Source: Colwellia chukchiensis (GTDB taxonomy: Bacteria > Pseudomonadota > Gammaproteobacteria > Enterobacterales > Alteromonadaceae). From it: a DNA stretch of 64,000 nt. The stretch covers positions 32,069-96,068 of the forward strand of contig NZ_NBOC01000014.1 in NCBI RefSeq assembly GCF_002104455.1, written 5' to 3'. The notes below the pieces were generated by a model. That model was not told where the DNA came from. It saw only the letters and a list, made by a program, of their open reading frames with translations, and searched no databases. Position numbers and translations under genes: made by a program. Shown here one piece after another: positions 28,606 through 37,813 of this stretch; the stretch's first letter is position 1; every line of letters starts with the position of its first letter.

Positions 28606-29799
28606 CTAAAGTCTTACGGCCTCACCTTCATTTAATATGTATAACGGCACTTGAGATTGCATTGTTTTATGCATTTTTAATAAGCGCAGCAAGGCCGAGT
28701 GCGAGCTATGATCGCCCATTTGCCAGCTGTTATTGCCATACCCCCAAGGGATCATCACTTTACAGTTGAGTTCTTGTGCTGCAACTAAGGCATCTTCGGG
28801 GGTGGTGTGCACATACCGATACCAATTGCTGTTTTCTTTGTGGTAATAAGAGGCTATTGGCATCAAACAAATATCCATATCACCATAACGTTGTTGAATA
28901 TCTTTAAAGTGCTTTGAATAGCCGGTATCACCTGCAAAAAATACCCGCTTACCTTGCTGCTCGATAACCCAACCGCCCCAAAGTGTCGCATCGTTATCTT
29001 CATAAATATAAGGCACTAGCACTCTACTGCTAAAGTGATGGCTAGGCACAAAGCTAAGCGTCAACTCGGCTAACTTTGTGTTTGCAAACCAAGCCATTTC
29101 AGTAATGTCATAACCATCATTAGCAAAGTGCTGAGCAAAACCTAAAGGCACAAAATATTGTGCTTGATTACCTATTTTTTTTATATCGGCTTTATTAAAA
29201 TGATCATAATGAATATGCGAATACAAAACCGCATCGACCTCTGCCAGCTCATTTGCCGACAACCAAGGAGGCTCAGGCCGAAAAAAACCACCAGCTAACG
29301 TAAATGCCCAATCCACCGGCCAATCAAATTGCTGGCTAACAGGGTCAAGTAACAAACGACTGCCATCAGCACTTTGTAGATAAAAACTTGCGTGGCCTAA
29401 CCAACGTAGTGTAAAACCTGTCGTTGGCTCAATGGCCAATTGTCTACCAACAAAACGACAGCTTTCGGCAGGAGTTGCACAGGCAAGTGCTGGCGATGGC
29501 GGATAACACGGCGCTTGACAGGTTAATGGGTAATCTTTTTTACCCGGATATAGGTTCTCGTATCGCGCTGGTTGCGCTGAGCTTGTTTTATATTTGATAA
29601 TAGCGTCAGCTGGTGTCAGTCGCGTTACTTTATTGCTTGACGCACAGCCAACTATAAATATCAGGCTAAAAACAAGGCTAATTGGTAACTTAGTGTCTGT
29701 GATTATATTAATAGCGGTTATCTCAGTAGTTCTCTGTCTAAGTGATGGGTCAAAACAAAACAAAACAAAACTATGCCATAAGCCATTACCATAAGACAA
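28606..29799 (-). CDS. MBL-fold metallo-hydrolase, probable lipoprotein (RomA/UlaG-like)
   Basis: Metallo-beta-lactamase-fold hydrolase. The core has LRWLGHASFYLQ, the HxHxDH metal motif in YSHIHYDHFN, SHHFSSR, FFAGDTGYS and MPIASY, as in the NAPE-PLD/UlaG group. A hydrophobic stretch ending FIVGCASS looks like a signal peptide and lipobox. The only long-form start is a TTG at 29799, leaving about 33 odd residues before the signal, so the start is uncertain. It begins 6 bases after the recR stop and may be co-transcribed. Confidence 0.85.
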   Translation of the reverse strand: MSYGNGLWHSFVLFCFDPSLRQRTTEITAINIITDTKLPISLVFSLIFIVGCASSNKVTRLTPADAIIKYKTSSAQPARYENLYPGKKDYPLTCQAPCYPPSPALACATPAESCRFVGRQLAIEPTTGFTLRWLGHASFYLQSADGSRLLLDPVSQQFDWPVDWAFTLAGGFFRPEPPWLSANELAEVDAVLYSHIHYDHFNKADIKKIGNQAQYFVPLGFAQHFANDGYDITEMAWFANTKLAELTLSFVPSHHFSSRVLVPYIYEDNDATLWGGWVIEQQGKRVFFAGDTGYSKHFKDIQQRYGDMDICLMPIASYYHKENSNWYRYVHTTPEDALVAAQELNCKVMIPWGYGNNSWQMGDHSSHSALLRLLKMHKTMQSQVPLYILNEGEAVRL

Positions 29800-29805
29800 T
29801 GTCGA

Positions 29806-30411
29806 CTAATAACTATAGTTTTTTCGTCCTGACAGTGCATGTGACAAGGTGTTGCCATCTACATACTCTAACTCTCCACCAACCGGCACACCGTGGGCAA
29901 TGCGAGAAATTTCTACCGCATAAGTTTGCGCTAGTTCGGCAATAAAATGCGCTGTTGCTTCACCTTCAACGGTTGGGTTAGTCGCTAAAATGACTTCGCT
30001 AAATTGCCCTGAAGCCAGCTGCTTTTCTAAAACATCCAAGCCTAAATCGTCGGGACCAATTCCATCAAGCGGTGATAAATGTCCCATTAAAACAAAGTAG
30101 CGCCCTTGAAATTCACCAGTTTGCTCAATGGCAATTACATCTGCTGGAGTTTCTACAATACATAGCTGGCTTGCAATTTTTCGCTTTGAACTTTGGCAGA
30201 TTTCACATAAACTTTGCTCGGTAAAATTACGGCATTGCTGACAATGGCCAATATTTTCCATCGCGCGCGCTAAGGATTGTGACAACTTACTGCCACCTTG
30301 ACGATTTCGCTCAAGTAAATGAAATGCCATGCGCTGCGCAGATTTTGCGCCAACACCTGGTAAACATTTAAGAGAGTCTATAAGTTCTTGAACTAACGGG
30401 CTAAATTTCAT
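29806..30411 (-). CDS. recR: recombination mediator RecR
   Basis: DNA-repair protein of the RecFOR pathway, loading RecA at gaps. The length is 201 residues, as usual. An N-terminal helix-hairpin-helix ([17 protein letters not shown]) precedes a four-cysteine zinc site ([16 protein letters not shown] near 57-72) and the Toprim domain ([32 protein letters not shown]). The usual upstream partners dnaX and ybaB are absent; an MFS gene diverges instead. Confidence 0.96.
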   Translation of the reverse strand: MKFSPLVQELIDSLKCLPGVGAKSAQRMAFHLLERNRQGGSKLSQSLARAMENIGHCQQCRNFTEQSLCEICQSSKRKIASQLCIVETPADVIAIEQTGEFQGRYFVLMGHLSPLDGIGPDDLGLDVLEKQLASGQFSEVILATNPTVEGEATAHFIAELAQTYAVEISRIAHGVPVGGELEYVDGNTLSHALSGRKNYSY

Positions 30412-30579
30412 TATTACGCTTTCATCTCGTATTATTTTTCAGCTCAAGTTTATCATTTGGCACTCTATTTGATAATCCTTATTTTTAACTGATATTAATT
30501 GCCCTTCTTAGCTAAAATATCAGTATGATAGTGAACTGTTTTTCATTCAATTTAACGGCTGCTGTTTTAAGGTGTTTTC

Positions 30580-31863
30580 ATGCTAAGCAACATTATTATC
30601 ACTTTGAGCTTTTTACTGCTCAGCTATTTCACATTGCAGCGACTATTGAAGTTACCTAAAAATGTTTGGTTGCTTTTTTTAGTGCAAGCTTTAGTTATGT
30701 CAGCATCACCCGTGATTGTATTTATCGGTGGCATTTTGGCGACAAGCATGGGGGCTGACCCAGCTTTGGTTACGCTTCCTGTTACTGTGATGATCTTAGG
30801 TGTAGCATGCGCGGCTATTCCGGCAGCTATGTTGGCTAAACACAAAGGTCGTCGGTTCGCGACATTTACCGGCTTTAGCTTAGGTTTTATTGGAGCCTTA
30901 ATCGCTAGCTTGGCGGCATTAATTGCCAGCTTTGAGTTATTGGTCTGTGCCAGTTTGTTATTTGGCGTTTGTACCGCGTTTATTCAGCAATTGCGTTTTG
31001 GCGCCATAGAAAGCGTCAGCGATAGCAAGGATACCCCAACGGTGTTATCCATTTTAATGTTAAGCGGCATTTTCTCGGCATTTTTAGGCCCTGAGATTGC
31101 CGTACTTGCCAAAGACTGGCTTGCTTCGCCACATGGCTATGCTGGCTCGTTTTTATTACTAGCAGTGCTTTTTATTATTGCCATGATATTGATGCGCGGC
31201 TTTCGCAACCCCGATATTCACCACCAACATCAGCCTGGTGAAGTGCGGCCATTAAGTACGATCATTAAACAACCTATTTTTATTATTGCATTATTGGCGG
31301 CGGCAATTGGCTTTGCGTTAATGAGTTATTTAATGACAGCAACCCCTTTAAGTATGCATAAAATACAAGGGCACAGTTTACATGACACCAAATGGGTAAT
31401 ACAAAGTCATATTGCCGCTATGTTTATACCGTCGTTATTTACCGCGTTGTTAGTTAAATATATTGGCTTAAAAAATCTCATGCTGCTTGGAACAGTCATC
31501 TATGCGCTAGTGATTATGATTGCCATGTCGGGTGAGCAAGTAATGCACTACTGGTGGGCGTTAATACTGCTAGGTATTGGCTGGAATTTTCTCTTTCTTA
31601 CCGGTACTTCTTTGCTGCCACAAAGTTATCGCAGCAGCGAACGACATAAAGTACAAGCCTTAAATGATTTTGTTATTTTTGCCTTACAAGCTACGGCATC
31701 ATTAATGGCGGGTTGGATTCTATTCAACTCAGGCTGGCATGGTGTAGTATTAACAAGCCTACCATTTGTGGTCATCTTGTTTTTAGTTAGCTGGGCTTAT
31801 TTAAAAAAAGAGCAAGTTAGTAAGCATAAACGTTCCAGCAAACTTTCACCAGACGCGCGCTAA
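30580..31863 (+). CDS. MFS transporter
   Basis: Inner-membrane transporter of 427 residues with about 12 hydrophobic segments. The loop between segments 2 and 3 reads AMLAKHKGRRFATFTG, the major-facilitator loop signature. A hydrophilic stretch near residues 208-225 (HHQHQPGEVRPL) marks the centre, and the C-terminus is basic. The substrate is not readable. AAGGTGTTTTC precedes the ATG. It is divergent from recR, and a DUF3565 gene follows after 49 bases. Confidence 0.88.
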   Translation: MLSNIIITLSFLLLSYFTLQRLLKLPKNVWLLFLVQALVMSASPVIVFIGGILATSMGADPALVTLPVTVMILGVACAAIPAAMLAKHKGRRFATFTGFSLGFIGALIASLAALIASFELLVCASLLFGVCTAFIQQLRFGAIESVSDSKDTPTVLSILMLSGIFSAFLGPEIAVLAKDWLASPHGYAGSFLLLAVLFIIAMILMRGFRNPDIHHQHQPGEVRPLSTIIKQPIFIIALLAAAIGFALMSYLMTATPLSMHKIQGHSLHDTKWVIQSHIAAMFIPSLFTALLVKYIGLKNLMLLGTVIYALVIMIAMSGEQVMHYWWALILLGIGWNFLFLTGTSLLPQSYRSSERHKVQALNDFVIFALQATASLMAGWILFNSGWHGVVLTSLPFVVILFLVSWAYLKKEQVSKHKRSSKLSPDAR

Positions 31864-31912
31864 TAAAGGCAACAAAAGCAAAACATATAAACCGATATTT
31901 TAAGGGAGCAAC

Positions 31913-32119
31913 ATGTTACAAGCCATTATTGGCTATCAACGTGATGAGCAACAACACTGGGTTGCAAAACTTAACTGTGGTCATTTGCAACATGTCAGAC
32001 ATCAACCGCCATTTATTAATCGTCCTTGGGTGCTCAAGCAGACTACTCGCGATGCTATGTTGGGCCAGCAACTCAACTGCGTTAAATGCGAAAACGGTGC
32101 GGCAAAAGATTTTCTTTAA
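31913..32119 (+). CDS. DUF3565 domain-containing small protein
   Basis: A 68-residue protein with a Cys/His layout suggesting a metal site: NCGHLQHVRH near residue 24 and CVKCENG near the end. It also has QRDEQQHWVAKLNCGH and HQPPFINRPWV, matching remembered DUF3565 wording. AAGGGAGCAAC gives a very good ribosome site. Its role is unknown. It may share a transcript with the MFS gene 49 bases upstream. Confidence 0.82.
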   Translation: MLQAIIGYQRDEQQHWVAKLNCGHLQHVRHQPPFINRPWVLKQTTRDAMLGQQLNCVKCENGAAKDFL

Positions 32120-32251
32120 TAGCCTTTAGTCATAAGCCTTTACTTTTAATTATTGTTCATTCTTAATGTCATGTGGGATATTAGCCAGATAAAAATACCT
32201 CTAGTGCATAGGCTATATGGCTTGTACAAGTTATAATGGGAGCCATCTATT

Positions 32252-32470
32252 ATGAGTACTGAAATAGAAATCACGGTGGGTATTTTTAAGTGCCAAAGCG
32301 ATCAAGAAATATTTTATCAACGATTATCCGAAGTGACTGGTATTGCAAAAATAGTTCATAGCGAAAATCGTGTACAGATATGGGTCAATGATAAACAATC
32401 GCCGCAAGCGTTCAAGGATGTTTCAGCACTATGCGATATTTGGCATCTGAGCTTTCGCATCATAAGCTAA
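32252..32470 (+). CDS. small protein of unknown function (72 residues)
   Basis: I do not recognise this protein. It starts EIEITVGIFKCQ and ends IWHLSFRIIS, with alternating beta-like and helical stretches, so a small ferredoxin-like or ACT-like fold is possible. It has one Cys in the first half and one in the second, and no membrane segment. GGGAG lies nine bases before the ATG, which supports translation. The neighbours are DUF3565 upstream and an HPP membrane protein downstream. Confidence 0.6.
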   Translation: MSTEIEITVGIFKCQSDQEIFYQRLSEVTGIAKIVHSENRVQIWVNDKQSPQAFKDVSALCDIWHLSFRIIS

Positions 32471-32552
32471 CCAACCTGGTCGCGTAACATTAACCAACAA
32501 ATAACTCGTTAAAGCGAGCAAAATACCTGATGACAGGAATGATATTTTCAAT

Positions 32553-33104
32553 ATGATCAAAGTTGTTTTTTCCAGAATGCGCGGTGGAGATATTTGCCCA
32601 CCCCGACAACGAACTTCAAAAGTAATGTGGTCTTGGTTAGGTGCTTTTATCGGTATGTATTTGATCGCCATACTTAGTCGTCTAACCGATATTGATATTT
32701 TGAAAAGTATGTTTCTTGTTGGCTCATTTGGCGCCTCTGCGGTGCTTATTTATGGCGCGCCACAGGCTGATTTTTCACAGCCTAGAAACTTTGTCGGCGG
32801 GCATATATTATCGGCCTTTATTGGCGTGACTATTCAAAAGTACCTAACTTTAGATATTGCACTGCTTGGTGCGCTAGCGGTTTCAGTGTCTATCGTCGTC
32901 ATGCATTATACGCGTACATTGCACCCTCCTGGCGGTGCCACAGCATTAATTGCCGTTATTGGTAGCTCGGAAATACACAGTAATGGGTATTTATTTGTTG
33001 TATCACCCGTGGCACTTGGCTCTTTAATATTATTGGCCAATGCATTAATTGTGAACAATTTATCTCGCAATCCTTTACGGCACTATCCCCGCTATTGGCT
33101 ATGA
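32553..33104 (+). CDS. HPP family membrane protein
   Basis: Inner-membrane protein of 183 residues with four or five hydrophobic helices. The family motif is TLHPPGGATALIAVIG near residue 127, and ASAVLIYGAPQADFSQPRNFVGGH is also typical. Some HPP proteins are reported to take part in nitrite transport; here the substrate is unknown. No strong ribosome site is seen before the ATG at 32553; internal Met9 is an alternative start. No HPP-CBS fusion is present. Confidence 0.85.
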   Translation: MIKVVFSRMRGGDICPPRQRTSKVMWSWLGAFIGMYLIAILSRLTDIDILKSMFLVGSFGASAVLIYGAPQADFSQPRNFVGGHILSAFIGVTIQKYLTLDIALLGALAVSVSIVVMHYTRTLHPPGGATALIAVIGSSEIHSNGYLFVVSPVALGSLILLANALIVNNLSRNPLRHYPRYWL

Positions 33105-33238
33105 TAATAACCGTGCTTAGATGTATAGCGGCATTAAATTAAGCCGACATAGTTTATAAAAAACGTCTAATTTACTGAGTGTTATGGCAAGTATCTGCTA
33201 TGATAATGAGTCATTAACAACCGTTTTAAGGATATTAG

Positions 33239-33607
33239 ATGATTGATTTTAATAACAAAGGTTTCTTTAAATTAAAACAAGCGCCTGAATACGCCGAAAA
33301 AGTGACAGAGTTATTACTCACCGACGAAGAGATAGTCGACGCGTATAAAACCATGCGTGATGGCGTGGTATTTACCAATAAACGCATTATTGCGGTAAAT
33401 GTACAAGGAATAACCGGCAGTAAAGTTGATTATACGTCATTACCGTACAAAAACATTGTTGCCTACTCGATTGAAACATCGGGTACATTTGATCTTGATT
33501 CTGAGTTAGAAATTTACTTTTCCGCGCTTGGTAAAGTGGTGTTTGAATTTAATGGTCGCTCTGAGATTTTAGCGATCTCTAAAATAATTTCCCAACATGT
33601 ACTTTAA
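33239..33607 (+). CDS. PH domain-containing protein (bPH_1 type)
   Basis: A soluble protein of 122 residues forming a single bacterial PH-like domain: DGVVFTNKRIIAVNVQGITG near residue 41, then SLPYKNIVAYSIETSGTFDLDSELEIY and a final helix AISKIISQHVL. Such proteins are widespread and of unknown role. AAGGATATTAG before the ATG is a strong ribosome site. It is monocistronic by appearance. Confidence 0.85.
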   Translation: MIDFNNKGFFKLKQAPEYAEKVTELLLTDEEIVDAYKTMRDGVVFTNKRIIAVNVQGITGSKVDYTSLPYKNIVAYSIETSGTFDLDSELEIYFSALGKVVFEFNGRSEILAISKIISQHVL

Positions 33608-33980
33608 GCCAACTCACATTAACTAACTCGGTATTTAATGCACTGGTGCAGCACTAGCACATTTTACTTTAGTGTCTGCACTGCGCTTTATAATTCCTTA
33701 ATCGTTCAAAACTGTCCCTAAAGCGTTCTGTTTATTACTGACTCACATGGTATTAAGATTGATGGCTAATTATTGTTTAAGTGATTAACTGTATCGCTGT
33801 CAACTTAGTTAAAGACATGGCTAACAAAATTTTCTTATAACTTCTCGTTAATAGATGAGAAAATAAATTCACCTAAGCTAGCGCTTGCTTGTTAGAATAT
33901 GTCAAACAGTGACCTAACGCTCAACAGTCCGGCAAGTTAAGCAAAAAAAGTTCAACATTCATGATATTAAGGGTAAAGCA
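33608..33980. other. gap between PH-domain gene and lgt
   Basis: 373 bases without a credible gene. It must contain the lgt promoter. I see no strong hairpin or repeat in it. Confidence 0.5.
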
Positions 33981-34769
33981 TTGCAACATTTAGTTTGGGA
34001 CTTAGATCCAGTATTTTTCTCCATAGGACCATTAACTGTACATTGGTATGGCGTGTTATTTGCCACTGCTATCTTGTCGGGTTTGCAAGTAATGAAGTGG
34101 ATTTTTCAACAAGAGCAGCAAGATCTTGCCAAGCTAGATAATTTGTTAGTTTACATCGTTATTGGCGTCATTGTTGGTGCTCGTTTAGGGCATTGCTTCT
34201 TTTATGAACCGGGCTACTATTTTGCTAATCCACTAAAAATATTCGCCATTTGGGAAGGCGGCTTGGCAAGCCATGGTGGCGGTTTAGGCGCTATTATTGC
34301 CGCTGGCATTTATAGTAAAAAACACCAATTAGCATTCAGCTGGTTATTAGATAGGCTAGCAATTTGTACCGCATTATTTGGCTTTTTTGTCCGTAGCGCT
34401 AATTTTGTAAATTCTGAAATTCTCGGAACCGTGAGCAACGTGCCGTGGGCAATCATATTCGCCCGCATTGACAACGTGCCGCGCCACCCTTCACAGCTTT
34501 ATGAAGCCATTGCTTATTTAACTATCTTCTTTGCCTTATTAATTTTTTATAAACAAAAAAAAGCGCAAACGCCGTCGGGCTCAATTTTAGGTATTTTCTT
34601 AATACTGGTGTTTAGCGCTCGTTTTCTTATTGAAATGATAAAAGAAAAACAAGCAGCCTATACGGCAGATATTGCCTTAACCGCTGGACAAATGCTGAGT
34701 ATTCCATTTTTTCTTGCCGGTGTCGCGCTGGTGATATGGTCGTATAACAACCACAAAGACAGTAAATAG
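33981..34769 (+). CDS. lgt: prolipoprotein diacylglyceryl transferase
   Basis: Adds diacylglycerol to the lipobox cysteine of prelipoproteins in the inner membrane. The 262 residues have about seven membrane segments. Motifs are HWYGVLFATAI near residue 21, GGLASHGG with the essential His near 95-100, and RSANFVNSE in place of the commoner RxGNFxNxE; Arg, Asn and Glu are kept. The start is a TTG at 33981 with AAGGGT seven bases upstream; no better in-frame start exists. The usual neighbour thyA is missing. Confidence 0.94.
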   Translation: MQHLVWDLDPVFFSIGPLTVHWYGVLFATAILSGLQVMKWIFQQEQQDLAKLDNLLVYIVIGVIVGARLGHCFFYEPGYYFANPLKIFAIWEGGLASHGGGLGAIIAAGIYSKKHQLAFSWLLDRLAICTALFGFFVRSANFVNSEILGTVSNVPWAIIFARIDNVPRHPSQLYEAIAYLTIFFALLIFYKQKKAQTPSGSILGIFLILVFSARFLIEMIKEKQAAYTADIALTAGQMLSIPFFLAGVALVIWSYNNHKDSK

Positions 34770-34828
34770 CATTAGCAGCTTAGTGGTAATCAATCGCCAA
34801 TAATGACCAAACGAAAGCAAAGAGAATT

Positions 34829-35602
34829 ATGAGTAAAAAATATTATGTGATATGGAAAGGCGCTAAAACCGGTATTTTCCAAAGCTGGCAAGATGTCAAA
34901 AACCACACTCAAGGTCGCGCTGATGCCCAATATATGGGCTTTGCAACAAAAGCTGAGGCCGAAGCCGCCTTTCAAGCCAGTTATACCAAAGCTTTGAGTC
35001 AACGCGCCTTGAGCAAAAATAGCGGCAATAAAGCGGCGGCTGATAATAGTGCACCAAAGCAGGCTGCGACGGGTATTGCTCAGGCAGATATTGCCATTTA
35101 TTGCGACGGTGCCTGCTCGCCGAACCCAGGCAAGTCGGGCACTGGCCTAGCTATTTATCATCAGCAACAACTAATCGAGTTGTGGTATGGCTTATATGAG
35201 CCTATGGGCACTAATAACACCGCCGAGCTTAATGGCATGCTGGCGGCATTTAAGTATGCGCAAGCAGCTATTAAACAAGGTAAAACCGTGCAAATACTGT
35301 CAGATTCGAAATATTCAATCGACTGTATCACTAAATGGGCCAAAGGTTGGCAAGCAAAAGGTTGGACGCGCGGCAAAGGCGAAGAAATCAAAAATCTGGC
35401 GGTGATCCAACAATGCTTTAGTCTATACCAAGCTTTAAAAAATCAAATCATTATTAGCCATGTTAAAGGCCACGCGAACATAGAAGGTAATGAGTTGGCC
35501 GATAGAATGGCGGTATTAGCGCGTATGAAGCGCACTAAAGCATTAGTGCAATATACAGACACTATTGATATTAAAACCATCTTAGCTATGCCTTCTGGTT
35601 AA
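34829..35602 (+). CDS. RNase H family protein with N-terminal viroplasmin domain
   Basis: Degrades RNA in RNA/DNA hybrids, by family. Residues 1-47 are a viroplasmin-like nucleic-acid-binding domain (KKYYVIWKGAKTGIFQSW, GFATKAEAEAAF). A linker rich in Ala, Ser and Lys follows, then RNase HI from about 88: IYCDGACSPNPGKSG (Asp), NNTAELNGML (Glu), LSDSKYSID (Asp), HVKGHANIEGNELAD (His, Asp). All four active-site acids are present. It is 257 residues, like eukaryotic RNase H1 in layout. It lies 59 bases after lgt. Confidence 0.92.
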   Translation: MSKKYYVIWKGAKTGIFQSWQDVKNHTQGRADAQYMGFATKAEAEAAFQASYTKALSQRALSKNSGNKAAADNSAPKQAATGIAQADIAIYCDGACSPNPGKSGTGLAIYHQQQLIELWYGLYEPMGTNNTAELNGMLAAFKYAQAAIKQGKTVQILSDSKYSIDCITKWAKGWQAKGWTRGKGEEIKNLAVIQQCFSLYQALKNQIIISHVKGHANIEGNELADRMAVLARMKRTKALVQYTDTIDIKTILAMPSG

Positions 35603-35721
35603 GTTACTTTCGACCATCAAGAATGCAAGTACAGTTTACATCGGCTGTAATGGACAAAGCCCTTGCTTAGCGCCAACGAACTCAGTATGCTACGCGGCCT
35701 TTTTTTCGTTAGGAGCTTTTC

Positions 35722-37080
35722 ATGATTGGATTTGACTACGGTACGTCAAACTGTGCTATCGGCGTGATGACAGATCATCAACCACAACTGTTATCGTTAG
35801 GCGATCATGGTCGATATATTCCGTCAACCTTATATGCACCCAGTCGTGACATTATCGTTAACTGGTTATTTAAGCAATTAAGCTCGCCAGCGCGAGACAG
35901 CTTTCAACAGCAACGCAAGTTACAATTACAAAAAGGCCGCAATAGCTTGCGTGAGTTAACGTTAGACGGCTACCCTACTGAGCTCTCCTTTGGCAAAGCA
36001 GCATTAAATCATTATTTACAAGCGCCCGATGAGGGCTACTACATCAAATCGCCAAAATCGTTTCTTGGTGCTAGCGGTTTAATGCCACAGCAAATCGCCT
36101 TATTCGAAGATATTGTTGCCGCCATGATGAGTCATATTAAATCCTTGACCGAAGCAAGCCTTGGTAGAATGGTTGATGAAACCGTGATCGGTCGGCCAAT
36201 AAACTTTCAAGGTTTACAAGGGCAAAAAAGTAACCAACAGGCACTGGCAATACTTAGCAACGCAGCAAAACGCGTCGGGTTTAAAGCGGTTGAATTCCAA
36301 TATGAACCCGTTGCGGCAGGCTTTGAATATGAAGCTAGCTTGCGCCAAGAGCAAAAAGTGCTAGTGGTGGATATTGGTGGTGGTACCACTGATTGCTCTA
36401 TGTTATTAATGGGGCCAAAACAAGCAAGTTCAATGGATAGAGCACATGACCTACTAAGCCACAGTGGCGAGCGCGTCGGTGGTAATGATTTTGATATCGC
36501 CTTAGCCATCGAAGCCATTATGCCCAGTTTTGGTAAAAATAGCTTGCTAAAAAGTGGTAAACCTATGCCCAGTAATAGCTTTTGGCAAGCGATGGCCATT
36601 AATAATATTCAATTACAAAGCGAGTTTTATAGTGCTGAAAATGCACGCTTTTTACAACAACTTATTCGTGATGCAGAGCAGCCCGAGCTATTAACACGTC
36701 TGCTCAGTGTACAGCAACAAAAACTCAGTTATCGGGTCGTTAATGCTGCCGAGCAAAGCAAGATTGCCTTAACGGAGCAAGCAAGCCAGCACATTGATTT
36801 AACCGATATAGATGAAGGTTTACACATTAACCTAGATAGAAGCTGCTTTGCCAATGCTTGTCAGCGCCAGCTCAATGCTATTGCCTCATTAATGACAGAG
36901 GCGATAGCTCAGGCAAACACCCAGCCAGATGTGGTATTTGTTACGGGTGGTACGGCTAAGTCCCCCGTATTACAGCAATTTTTACAGCAGCAATTGCCTG
37001 GCTGTCAGATAGTGGTTGGCGATCACTTTGGCAGTGTCACCGCCGGCCTAACCCGCTGGGCTAATAAAATTTATGCGTAA
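35722..37080 (+). CDS. yegD: Hsp70 family protein, YegD type
   Basis: An actin/Hsp70-fold ATPase of 452 residues, the YegD length. It lacks the C-terminal substrate-binding domain and lid of DnaK. The phosphate-1 motif GFDYGTSNCAIGV opens the protein, VVDIGGGTTDCSML near 215 is phosphate-2, and FVTGGTAKSP near 412 is the adenosine motif. Its role is unknown. TTAGGAGCTTTTC precedes the ATG. It is monocistronic, with a large hairpin after the stop. Confidence 0.92.
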   Translation: MIGFDYGTSNCAIGVMTDHQPQLLSLGDHGRYIPSTLYAPSRDIIVNWLFKQLSSPARDSFQQQRKLQLQKGRNSLRELTLDGYPTELSFGKAALNHYLQAPDEGYYIKSPKSFLGASGLMPQQIALFEDIVAAMMSHIKSLTEASLGRMVDETVIGRPINFQGLQGQKSNQQALAILSNAAKRVGFKAVEFQYEPVAAGFEYEASLRQEQKVLVVDIGGGTTDCSMLLMGPKQASSMDRAHDLLSHSGERVGGNDFDIALAIEAIMPSFGKNSLLKSGKPMPSNSFWQAMAINNIQLQSEFYSAENARFLQQLIRDAEQPELLTRLLSVQQQKLSYRVVNAAEQSKIALTEQASQHIDLTDIDEGLHINLDRSCFANACQRQLNAIASLMTEAIAQANTQPDVVFVTGGTAKSPVLQQFLQQQLPGCQIVVGDHFGSVTAGLTRWANKIYA

Positions 37081-37141
37081 TATATAATTTTTAACCGTAC
37101 AGCGTTAGCCAAAACCTGAGCAATACTAGGCTGTGCTCAAA

Positions 37142-37180
37142 AGACATTTAGCCCGTAGCCACGATATTGGCTAAATGTCT
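37142..37180. terminator. 12-base perfect hairpin between convergent genes
   Basis: AGACATTTAGCC at 37142-37153 pairs exactly with GGCTAAATGTCT at 37169-37180 over a 15-base loop. It lies between the yegD and acetyltransferase stops. It lacks a proper T run, so it is probably an mRNA-end hairpin rather than a textbook terminator. Confidence 0.55.
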
Positions 37181-37196
37181 CTGCGAGTATTGTAAC

Positions 37197-37682
37197 TTAA
37201 TAATCAGCGGCAAATTCAGTTAAAGTTTTGCCATTCATACGATAACCTACCCACTCAGTTTGCGCGATTGCCCCTAACGAATGATAAAACTCTCTGGCCG
37301 GCGTATTCCAGTCTAAACAATTCCACTCAAAGCGCGCACAATCTTTATCTTTGGCAGTTTTTGCTAAGGCTTTTAACAGCGCAACACCGGCGCCTTGCCC
37401 ACGATGCTCTGGCATAACGTATAAATCTTCTAAAAATAGACCAGGCTTGGCTAGCCAAGTGGAATAATTGAAAAAATAAATCGCCGAGCCTACTGCCACG
37501 CCATCAAGCTCACAGATTAACGCATAAACATGACTATCTTTTGCAAAAATCGATTGCTTTATGCTTTGCTCTGTCGCTAATACTTCTGCTTCCGCTTTTT
37601 CATATCTCGCAAGATCTTTGATAAATTTAAATAATAATTTAGCATCATCGGCAGTTGCCGCTCTGACCACTAACTTACTCAT
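37197..37682 (-). CDS. GNAT family N-acetyltransferase (diamine/thialysine acetyltransferase-like)
   Basis: Acetyl-CoA-dependent N-acetyltransferase of 161 residues. The acetyl-CoA loop is in FLEDLYVMPEHRGQGAGVALL near 85-105; RFEWNCLDWNTPAREFYHSLGA completes the fold. This wording resembles the spermidine/thialysine acetyltransferase branch. The start at 37682 has AGGAGA four bases upstream; a longer 178-residue frame from 37733 is rejected. The substrate is unproven. Confidence 0.9.
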   Translation of the reverse strand: MSKLVVRAATADDAKLLFKFIKDLARYEKAEAEVLATEQSIKQSIFAKDSHVYALICELDGVAVGSAIYFFNYSTWLAKPGLFLEDLYVMPEHRGQGAGVALLKALAKTAKDKDCARFEWNCLDWNTPAREFYHSLGAIAQTEWVGYRMNGKTLTEFAADY

Positions 37683-37813
37683 ACACTCTCCTGAACATGT
37701 TATTGCTGATATTGTCATGATTGACGGCTGCAATAATGGCTGATCATGTTTGTTATTACATTTTACTCTTTAACCGCCTTTAACACTTGTCGTGCTTGAA
37801 CAATAATAGCTGC

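Noticed and set aside
28575..28769. Plus-strand 64-residue frame after ilvH
   Set aside because: Antisense to the end of the MBL-fold gene; no ribosome site.
31913..32470. Toxin-antitoxin pair
   Set aside because: The two small genes are 130 bases apart, one matches DUF3565, and neither resembles a toxin or a DNA-binding antitoxin.
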